NCBI GenBank assembly: GCA_045600065.1
Contig: JAZRXE010000004.1
Coordinates: 1 to 11,291, forward strand
Reading direction: 5' to 3'
Origin: RGIG2707 sp045600065
Lineage (GTDB): Bacteria; Bacillota; Clostridia; Peptostreptococcales; Anaerovoracaceae
DNA length: 11,291 nucleotides
Below, piece by piece: positions 5,615 to 11,291 of this stretch. Both the position numbers and the translations under genes were made by a program. The notes under the pieces were generated by a model, which worked only from the letters and a program-made list of their open reading frames with translations, searched no databases and was not told the DNA's origin. Each line of letters begins with the position of its first letter. Position 1 is the stretch's first letter.

Positions 5615-6595
5615 ATGAACAGATTTTCAGCACGGTCATTAGACATTTTAAAAAAGTCCGAAAAGGGCTCAGTCATGGTGGTGTTCACCGCTGCCCTTAC
5701 CGTAATGCTCGGCTTCTCGTCTCTGGTCATCGACTACGGTTTCCCTGTATTCGAAGAAAGAAAGATGCAGAATGCCGCTGACAGCGCAGCTCTTGCGGCA
5801 GCTCAGTCCCTTCCCGTATCCATATCTGATGCTGTGGCAATAAACAATGTAAAGAACATCGCTTATGACTACGCGGCAAAAAACGGCTATTCCGATCCAT
5901 CTGCTGTAAATGTCACCCTGAGCCAGATTTCCAACGGCCAGTACACCAAGGTCAAGGTCGATATAGCTGAAAACGTGAAATATGCGTTTTCCTTTTTCCA
6001 CAATCAGGACAGCGTCGATCTCAACAAGACTGCCTCCATGCAGCTTAAGGCTCTGAGCGGTGTCAAGAATGCAATACCGCTCTCCATAGACAAGTCTGTA
6101 ATGGAAGCCTGTCTTTCCTCCGGAGACTACCATATGACACTTAAATTCGGCGGAGGTTCCGGTTCAAACGGTGCATACGGCGCCCTGGACTTTACCGGAG
6201 GCGGAGCGTCCAACTACGAGGAGCATCTGAAGAAGGGCTTTAACGAGATAATATCGGTTGGTGATCATGTAGAAACCGAAAACGGAAACATGTCCGGTCC
6301 CACCAAAGACGGCATAGAATACAGGCTTGAAGGCTGCCATGAAGGCTGCACGCCGGAGCATTTTGAAAAGGATTGCCCCAGACTGGTGCTTGTCCCTGTG
6401 GTCAGGTATGTAGCCGATCATATGACCGAGATTCAGGGCTTTGCTCCATTTCTTATCGATAATGTCAGCATAGGCTCCGGAAACGAGTGCTTTGTTAAAG
6501 GAACGTATATTCCCGGACTGGTGGTAGAAGGTATTATGGATGACAGCATGGAAGTCAATCCTTACGGTACCTACGCCAGAAAAATGGTGGAATAG
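5615..6595 (+). CDS. TadG-like Flp pilus assembly protein
   Basis: 326 residues from the ATG at 5615. GAGGAG (5601-5606), eight bases upstream, favours this over a GTG at 5606. The N-terminus SEKGSVMVVFTAALTVMLGF (15-34) is a prepilin-like membrane anchor, followed by VIDYGFPVFEERKMQNAADSA (38-58), the signature of the TadG N-terminal domain. The rest is predicted to lie outside the membrane. It contains a glycine/serine-rich stretch (GGGSGSNGAYG near 180-190) and three clustered cysteines around EGCHEGCTPEHFEKDC (near 245-260) that could bind metal or form disulfides. Position +5 after the glycine is Val, not Glu, so processing by the peptidase is uncertain. No von Willebrand A domain is obvious. 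It is translationally close-coupled to tadE. Confidence 0.82.
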   Translation: MNRFSARSLDILKKSEKGSVMVVFTAALTVMLGFSSLVIDYGFPVFEERKMQNAADSAALAAAQSLPVSISDAVAINNVKNIAYDYAAKNGYSDPSAVNVTLSQISNGQYTKVKVDIAENVKYAFSFFHNQDSVDLNKTASMQLKALSGVKNAIPLSIDKSVMEACLSSGDYHMTLKFGGGSGSNGAYGALDFTGGGASNYEEHLKKGFNEIISVGDHVETENGNMSGPTKDGIEYRLEGCHEGCTPEHFEKDCPRLVLVPVVRYVADHMTEIQGFAPFLIDNVSIGSGNECFVKGTYIPGLVVEGIMDDSMEVNPYGTYARKMVE

Positions 6596-6613
6596 GAGAA
6601 ATAACAGAAATCT

Positions 6614-7333
6614 ATGAGAAAAACCCGTATTACTGCATTTATCCTCGCATTGGTTTCAATGTGCCTGTTTGGTCTGTTGCTTTTTCCCCAGGCAACCGAG
6701 AAGGAAGAGGAAAAGAGTGAACCAATGGTCAGCGTTGTTGCCGCAGCTAAGGATATCCAATGCTACAGCGTTGTAAACCAATCCATGCTCACCGTCGTTT
6801 CAGTACCCCAGAGCACGGTCCATCCCAATGCCTGTCTGAGCACCGAAGAGGTGATAGGCGGCATCTTCACAGCTGATATCGCAGCCGGGGAGATCATATT
6901 GAATAACCATGTACTGACAGGTGACGAGATCCCCTCTCATCTTGTTCTTTGCATTCCCGAGGGCCACAGAGCCATGACTATAGGTGTTTCCGATACCACA
7001 GGTGTGGCCAATCTGCTCAAGGTCGGAGACAGGGTGGATATCATATCCGTAATCGGACTTGATAGCGATAGCGACAAAGAATCCCAAGGCAGAGTTGCCA
7101 TTACCCTTGTGCAGGACAAGGAGATACTGGCAATAGGTCAGTCTCTTGTGGATGCCCCCAAAGCCGATGACGGAAGCTATTCATACAGGAATGTGACCCT
7201 CGCTCTGCTTCCCACCGAGGTTCCCCAGGTGGTAGCGGCTCAGGCAGAGGGCGAGCTTTACTGCGTGCTCAGGCCTCTGGGAGACGATTCCAAGCCTGAT
7301 ATCAAGCCTTTCTCAATTAAAAAGGCTTATTAA
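6614..7333 (+). CDS. cpaB: Flp pilus assembly protein CpaB (RcpC), SAF domain
   Basis: 239 residues with an N-terminal signal anchor (about 5-25). A SAF domain begins near VVAAAKDIQCYSVVNQSMLT (41-60) and includes VIGGIFTADIAAGEIILNNHV (80-100). The RcpC/CpaB region follows, with PEGHRAMTIGVSDTTGVANL and LKVGDRVDIISV (about 115-147) and NVTLALLPTEVPQVVAAQAEG near 193-213. In diderms CpaB works with the CpaC secretin; here no secretin is present, so it likely acts between membrane and cell wall. The only ribosome binding site, AGGAG (6594-6598), is 15 bases from the ATG, longer than usual, but an in-frame stop at 6602 excludes an upstream start. Confidence 0.92.
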   Translation: MRKTRITAFILALVSMCLFGLLLFPQATEKEEEKSEPMVSVVAAAKDIQCYSVVNQSMLTVVSVPQSTVHPNACLSTEEVIGGIFTADIAAGEIILNNHVLTGDEIPSHLVLCIPEGHRAMTIGVSDTTGVANLLKVGDRVDIISVIGLDSDSDKESQGRVAITLVQDKEILAIGQSLVDAPKADDGSYSYRNVTLALLPTEVPQVVAAQAEGELYCVLRPLGDDSKPDIKPFSIKKAY

Positions 7334-7344
7334 CGGAGAAAATA

Positions 7345-8532
7345 ATGGCTATAAAAGTTTTTTTATACGGTCAGGAAGACCAGACAAGCATAATGTCGCA
7401 GATGCTGTCTGACTATGAAGACATTTCGATCGTTGGCAAAAGCGATGACGAAAACAATGTCCTCGAACAAGTCAGAAGCCTTAAGGCAGATGTTATGCTT
7501 ATGTACGCCGACGGCAGCGCCTCGGGCTACAGAGTTGCATTGCAGCTTTACATGCTTTGTCCAAGCTGCATCAATTTTGCAATAGTAAGCAGCGACGTAT
7601 TTGAACAGGAAAGCATCAAGCTTCTGAGAAACGGAGTCCAATACGCCTACGATGACACCATAGGCGAAGATGAGCTCATATCCAACATCAAGAGCGCCGT
7701 AAGCATAGAGGGCAACAGAAAATCCGTTCTCGAAAGCGGCAAGGGCAACATGAGCGACGGTAAGATATTCAGCTTTTACTGCCCCAAAAGCGGCCTCGGA
7801 AGATCCACCTTTGTTATCAACACGGCGGTAAGCCTTGCCAGAGACGGTTTTAAGGTTGCCGTGATCGATATGGATCTGCAGTTTGGCGATATCAATGTTT
7901 TAACTCAGATAGAGCCCAAGGAGACCATAGCCGAGCTTCTGCAGGAGCAGACCTCTCTGAGCATGGACAACATCAGGCCCTATATCAACTTCTACCAGTC
8001 CGGTGTCAATCTGCTTTGCGCACCCAAAAATCTCGAGTACGCCGATAAGCTGCGGACAGAACAGGTGGAAAAGCTGCTGAGTGTTCTGCGTCCGTATTAC
8101 GATTACATACTGGTTGACTGTGCAAGCACCCTGGATACCATGGTATTCACCTGCTGTGAACAGTCGTCCAGAGTATTTGTATTCGTCAGATCAGATATTT
8201 CCTCTGTAAGGCACTGCAAACGCGCAATATCCATGCTTGAATCCATGGGCCATGCGGAAAAGATAGATCTGATACTTTTCAATGACATTAAAAAGAGCGA
8301 CATTGACAAGAAGAGCATAGAGCGCGCCACCGGCCATGATATCTGGCATACCGTACCCTGGGATCAGAAAACCGCAGTGGAATCTCTCAACCAGGGAGAG
8401 CCTGTAATGATTGCCTTCCCCAAGTCCGCTCTTGCCAAGGCCTGCGCATCTGCTGCAGATAAGTTATCCTCTTCGGAAAGCGATGAGGGCACCAAGAAGT
8501 TTGCCTTCAGTCTGGGGAGGAAGAAGCAATAA
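7345..8532 (+). CDS. cpaE: CpaE/TadZ-like pilus localisation ATPase
   Basis: 395 residues, ATG with GGAG six bases upstream. TadZ/CpaE proteins place the Tad machinery in the cell. Residues 1-120 are a receiver-like fold (MAIKVFLYGQEDQ; NGVQYAYDD near 96-104) with no clear phospho-acceptor site. Residues 139-380 form a MinD/ParA-type ATPase: P-loop PKSGLGRST (147-155), VIDMDLQFGDI (173-183) and Walker B YILVDCAST (254-262). The usual P-loop lysine (KGGxGKT) is Arg153, while the first signature lysine is kept as K148, so ATP binding or hydrolysis may be altered. The C-terminal region ends with TVPWDQKTAVESLNQGEPVM, typical for CpaE. The stop overlaps the start of tadA (TAATG), suggesting translational coupling. 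Confidence 0.92.
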   Translation: MAIKVFLYGQEDQTSIMSQMLSDYEDISIVGKSDDENNVLEQVRSLKADVMLMYADGSASGYRVALQLYMLCPSCINFAIVSSDVFEQESIKLLRNGVQYAYDDTIGEDELISNIKSAVSIEGNRKSVLESGKGNMSDGKIFSFYCPKSGLGRSTFVINTAVSLARDGFKVAVIDMDLQFGDINVLTQIEPKETIAELLQEQTSLSMDNIRPYINFYQSGVNLLCAPKNLEYADKLRTEQVEKLLSVLRPYYDYILVDCASTLDTMVFTCCEQSSRVFVFVRSDISSVRHCKRAISMLESMGHAEKIDLILFNDIKKSDIDKKSIERATGHDIWHTVPWDQKTAVESLNQGEPVMIAFPKSALAKACASAADKLSSSESDEGTKKFAFSLGRKKQ

Positions 8533-9851
8533 TGAGTTTCAGAGACAGAATACAGCAGAGCGGGAAAAGCGAAAGCGCTGTTCCTGTTTATGCCCCTGCG
8601 GTAAATAACGAAAAATATACCGAATTAAAAAATACTGTCAGAAATGCAGTAATAGACCAGATAAACGATCAAGCCTCCAAGAACGGCAATTCCGGCGATA
8701 TCAAAGCCCTGATCAATGAATCTCTTGCAGAATACAGCGGGGTCATTCAAAGATCAGACCGCATCCGTCTTTCGGACGATATTTACAATGAGCTTGCAGG
8801 CCTTGGACCACTTGAGCCGCTTATGGCAGATCCGTCTATAAGTGAAATCATGGTCAACGGCCCCGATCAGGTTTATGTGGAACGCAACGGTCTTTTGGAG
8901 CTCAGCCCGGTCAAATTCGAAAACAACGAGCATGTTTTAAGGATAATAGACCGTATAGTATCCAGAATAGGGCGTCACTGCGACGAAGCCAATCCAATGG
9001 TGGATGCCCGTCTTGCGGACGGTTCCCGTGTTAACGCAGTCATTCCGCCCATATCGCTCAACGGCCCTGTGATCACCATCAGACGCTTTAAGGCAGTTCC
9101 GCTTCAGGTGGCGGATTTGATAAATGGCGGTTCTATGTCCTATGCAATGGCATCCTTCCTGGAGGCGTGCATAAAGGGGCGCTGCAACGTTATCGTATCA
9201 GGCGGTACCGGCAGCGGAAAAACCACACTGCTGAACATACTTTCCGGCTTCATACCCGAAACGGAGCGTATCGTGACCATAGAAGACGCCGCCGAGCTTC
9301 AGCTTATGCAGGATCATGTAGTGACCATGGAAAGCAAGCCCGCGAATTCCGAGGGCTCAGGGGCAATTACCATCAGAGACCTGGTCCGCAACGCCCTGCG
9401 TATGAGACCTGACCGTATAATAGTAGGAGAGGTCCGTTCCGGAGAGACCCTGGACATGCTCCAGGCTATGAATACCGGCCATGACGGTTCTCTGACCACT
9501 GTCCATGCCAACACCCCGAGGGACGTTATATCAAGACTTGAAACCATGGTCCTGATGGGAGGCATGGATCTTCCCATAAACGCCATCAGAAACCAGATAT
9601 CCTCTGCAATCGATATAATCGTACAGCAGTCCAGATTCAGAGACGGAAGCCGAAAGATAATCAGCATATCCGAGGTTATGGGTATGGAGGGCGATACCGT
9701 CACACTGCAGGATATCTTTGTATTCAGACCGGACGGTCTGGATTCTGCCGGAAAGATCAAAGGCAAGCACGTTGCCACAGGTATACATCCGGCTGTAATG
9801 ACAAAACTCAAGGAAAGCGGAATACTCATAAGAGACGAGTGGTTCGAATAG
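8532..9851 (+). CDS. tadA: Tad secretion ATPase TadA/CpaF
   Basis: 439 residues, of the type II/IV secretion ATPase family that powers Flp pilus assembly at the inner face of the membrane. The N-terminal region has LAGLGPLEPLMADPSISEIM (88-107), followed by the conserved DARLADGSRVNAVIPP (158-173). The Walker A motif GGTGSGKTTLLN lies at 224-235, the Asp box IEDAAELQL at 250-258, Walker B RIIVGEVR at 295-302 and the His box GHDGSLTTVHAN at 316-327, all intact. The length is normal. Its ATG overlaps the cpaE stop, and a purine-rich GGGGAGGAAG inside cpaE is the ribosome binding site. It should act with TadB and TadC, of which only a tadB start is present here. Confidence 0.97.
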   Translation: MSFRDRIQQSGKSESAVPVYAPAVNNEKYTELKNTVRNAVIDQINDQASKNGNSGDIKALINESLAEYSGVIQRSDRIRLSDDIYNELAGLGPLEPLMADPSISEIMVNGPDQVYVERNGLLELSPVKFENNEHVLRIIDRIVSRIGRHCDEANPMVDARLADGSRVNAVIPPISLNGPVITIRRFKAVPLQVADLINGGSMSYAMASFLEACIKGRCNVIVSGGTGSGKTTLLNILSGFIPETERIVTIEDAAELQLMQDHVVTMESKPANSEGSGAITIRDLVRNALRMRPDRIIVGEVRSGETLDMLQAMNTGHDGSLTTVHANTPRDVISRLETMVLMGGMDLPINAIRNQISSAIDIIVQQSRFRDGSRKIISISEVMGMEGDTVTLQDIFVFRPDGLDSAGKIKGKHVATGIHPAVMTKLKESGILIRDEWFE

Positions 9852-9861
9852 GTAGTACACA

Positions 9862-10656
9862 ATGCCCAGATCAGTTTTGCTAATTGCATTATTCATATCT
9901 CTCACAGCCTTTTATTCGGTTCTGCTCAGCCGTAAGGGAAAGGTTTCCGATCGTCTGACAGACCTGATTGTTGAAACCAAAAAGGAAAAGAAGCTGGCAG
10001 AAGACCTTAAGCCCGAAAAGAAGAACAAGACCGCGGAGCTTGTCAAAGCGTTTCCGAACAAATTCAAGGGCTTCATTTTCGTCGATCCCAACAAAGGACA
10101 GGCGGCTGTTCGCGAATTTGAAACCTGCGTAAAGGAATACGGGCTTCACGCGCTGTATCTCACCGGCTTCCGCACGCAGATCCCGGCGAGCGACAAGAAG
10201 AATTATCCGCTCTACAGCAAAGCGTGCGAGCTCGGCGTGCCGGTGCACATCTATTCGAGCGTGAACTATTCCAAGGCAGTCCCCTACGATATCGGTCATC
10301 CGCGCTACATCGATCAGGTCGCGCGCGATTTCCCGGAGCTGAAGATCATGGCGGGCGTAAGCGGCTTCCCGTGGGTCATGGATTTCATGGCCGTTGCCAT
10401 GCGCAACAACAACGTCTATCTCAACTTTGAGACCTACGAGCCCTATCGCATGAACATGCGCGGTTCCGGTCTGGAGCCTTATCTCTATTTCGGCGAATAC
10501 GATCTGAAGCATAAAATGTGCTTTGCCACCAACTGGACGGCTCAGGGCACGCCGATCGAAGAGATCATCGCTCAGGTCGACGCGCTTCCGTGGAGCGACA
10601 GCGCAAAGGAATGCATCTTCTACGAAAACGCCAAGCGGTTCTACGAAGAGCTTTAA
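9862..10656 (+). CDS. Chimeric ORF: TadB N-terminus joined in frame to an amidohydrolase-like C-terminal part
   Basis: 264 residues. Residues 1-~53 look like the start of TadB, the Tad platform protein: a signal anchor (4-22), then SRKGKVSDRLTDL (23-35) and a lysine-rich linker, in the expected place after tadA. From about N55 the sequence is an amidohydrolase-2-type TIM barrel fragment: AELVKAFPNKFKGFIFVDP (58-76), NYPLYSKACELGVPVHIYSS (114-133), DFPELKIMAGVSGFPWVMD (156-174) and YENAKRFYEEL at the end. The amidohydrolase lacks its N-terminal metal-binding HxH strand. The later metal ligands also appear replaced, with Tyr131 for the strand-5 His, no His near 165-166, and Asn224 for the strand-8 Asp. 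Codon use changes at the joint (ATA disappears, CGC and GCG rise). It is best treated as two gene fragments. Confidence 0.75.
   Translation: MPRSVLLIALFISLTAFYSVLLSRKGKVSDRLTDLIVETKKEKKLAEDLKPEKKNKTAELVKAFPNKFKGFIFVDPNKGQAAVREFETCVKEYGLHALYLTGFRTQIPASDKKNYPLYSKACELGVPVHIYSSVNYSKAVPYDIGHPRYIDQVARDFPELKIMAGVSGFPWVMDFMAVAMRNNNVYLNFETYEPYRMNMRGSGLEPYLYFGEYDLKHKMCFATNWTAQGTPIEEIIAQVDALPWSDSAKECIFYENAKRFYEEL
10012..10035. other. Compositional and gene junction (likely chimeric joint)
   Basis: To the left the codons are ATA/AGA-rich and the genes belong to the Tad operon. To the right ATC/CGC dominate and the genes are an amidohydrolase and a symporter. The joint falls in the lysine-rich run encoded by GAAAAGAAGAACAAG, low-complexity sequence that could support a short false overlap or microhomology joining. 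I see no insertion sequence, attachment site or flanking repeat. Confidence 0.7.
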
Positions 10657-10662
10657 TCAAAA

Positions 10663-10689
10663 AACATCGCTTTCTCAGAAAAGCGTGTT
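10663..10689. other. Hairpin between the amidohydrolase fragment and the symporter
   Basis: The stem CGCTTT (10668-10673) / AAAGCG (10680-10685) is extended by AACA/TGTT with one bulged T. On the plus strand it is followed by A-rich sequence, so it is not a plus-strand terminator. On the minus strand a T run follows it, which would suit a terminator for a converging transcript. It may only be an mRNA element ahead of the symporter's ribosome binding site. Confidence 0.4.
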
Positions 10690-10712
10690 AAATAAAAAAA
10701 GGAGAAAATGAC

Positions 10713-11291
10713 ATGTCGGTTTACACCATTATTCTGATAACATTTATCATTTATATGGCGATCAATGTTATCATCGGTCTTCGCGGTCGCCAGCACGCAG
10801 CCACGACAAATGATTTCCTCACTGCTTCCGGTCAGTCGAGCCTCTGGTTCGTGATCGCTTCCGGTGTCGGCGCCCATATCGGCTCCGGTGTCGTTGTCGG
10901 TACGACCCAGTACGCGGTATCCATCGGTATGGCCGGCGCGTGGTACGCGATCGGCTGCGGTATCTCTTTCATCGCGCACGCGCTGATCATGACCCGGTTC
11001 ATCTATCGCAATAAGCTCATTTCCTTTGCCGACTATTTCAAGAGAAGATACGACGGCAACTTCATCACGTTCCTCTACAGCGGCATCGGCCCCTTTGCCT
11101 GCATCGCCTCCATCGGCGGTCAGCTCATCGCGGGCAAGACGATTTTCAGCGCCTTCGGTTTCGACCCGAACATCGGCCTGATCATCGTGACCGCGGTTAT
11201 CCTGATCTACACCATGTTCTCCGGTCTGTGGGGTTCCTACGCGACCGCCGTTTTCCAGGTCGCCGTCATCCTCGCGGGTATCGTGTTCGCC
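10713..11291 (+). CDS. Sodium:solute symporter family protein, N-terminal part (runs off the window)
   Basis: 193 codons from the ATG at 10713, open to the window edge. AAAGGAG (10698-10704), eight bases upstream, decides the start over an out-of-frame ATG at 10708. The protein begins with a transmembrane helix (about 2-22). The characteristic SSS segment follows: NDFLTASGQSSLWFVIASGV (33-52) and AHIGSGVVVGTTQYA (54-68). Further membrane helices lie at about 74-94 (AGAWYAIGCG start), 117-140 and 154-193. These proteins bring in organic acids, sugars or amino acids with sodium; the substrate cannot be told from this part. The 56-base gap to the amidohydrolase fragment suggests one operon. Codon use is ATC/GCG/CGC-rich, unlike the Tad genes, matching the right side of the junction. 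Confidence 0.9.
   Translation, partial: MSVYTIILITFIIYMAINVIIGLRGRQHAATTNDFLTASGQSSLWFVIASGVGAHIGSGVVVGTTQYAVSIGMAGAWYAIGCGISFIAHALIMTRFIYRNKLISFADYFKRRYDGNFITFLYSGIGPFACIASIGGQLIAGKTIFSAFGFDPNIGLIIVTAVILIYTMFSGLWGSYATAVFQVAVILAGIVFA

Noticed and set aside
9314..10512. Long minus-strand open frames (about 190 and 207 codons) opposite tadA and the chimeric ORF
   Set aside because: They mirror strongly supported plus-strand genes, have no recognisable domains and no ribosome binding sites; their length reflects codon bias of the coding strand.
9862..10656. A true membrane-anchored amidohydrolase
   Set aside because: The anchor region matches TadB and its operon position, the barrel lacks its first strands, and codon use changes at the joint, so a designed fusion enzyme is unlikely.

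Overview
This window looks like a contig from a monoderm clostridial Firmicute (Lachnospiraceae/Oscillospiraceae-like). The reasons are moderate GC, strong AGGAGG-type ribosome binding sites, frequent ATA and AGA codons, a tight Val-Asp-Thr-Tyr tRNA cluster, and a Tad (tight adherence, Flp pilus) operon with no secretin or other outer-membrane genes.

Layout. 1-242 is the 3' end of a ribosome-associated GTPase gene (hflX), followed by a YigZ/IMPACT-family gene (294-917). A near-consensus promoter (925-952) drives four tRNA genes (984-1325), which end at a rho-independent terminator (1332-1358). Next comes a large gene (1391-3724) for a membrane-anchored, one-component regulator: an extracytoplasmic Cache-like sensor, two cytoplasmic PAS-like domains and a C-terminal SARP/OmpR-type winged helix. 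It ends at a strong terminator (3744-3781).

The Tad operon follows. It encodes a prepilin peptidase (3935-4594), the major pilin Flp (4650-4835), an internal terminator, a second divergent Flp-like pilin (4942-5118), TadE (5186-5602), a TadG-like protein (5615-6595), CpaB/RcpC (6614-7333), CpaE/TadZ with an altered P-loop (7345-8532), the TadA/CpaF ATPase (8532-9851) and the first ~53 codons of tadB (from 9862). The peptidase would mature Flp, Flp2, TadE and perhaps the TadG-like protein. TadA, positioned by TadZ, would power assembly on the TadB/TadC platform, and CpaB would act at the cell surface.

The Tad locus stops abruptly at about 10,012-10,035. The tadB frame runs directly into the C-terminal ~210 residues of an amidohydrolase-family protein, followed by a partial sodium:solute symporter gene (10713 to the edge). 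Codon choice changes sharply at the junction: by hand count, 25 ATA codons in the 439 codons of tadA against one in about 400 codons to the right. This is either an assembly chimera or a real recombination/deletion joint, and genes to its right should not be assumed to belong to the same genome.

The best candidate for new biology is the regulator and the Tad promoter taken together. The promoter carries direct repeats of GGTCACGA type at 21, 11 and 11 bp spacing, the last lying exactly 8 bp before a possible -10 box. That is the arrangement known for SARP activators, and a SARP-like winged helix is encoded just upstream, on a membrane receptor instead of a soluble protein.
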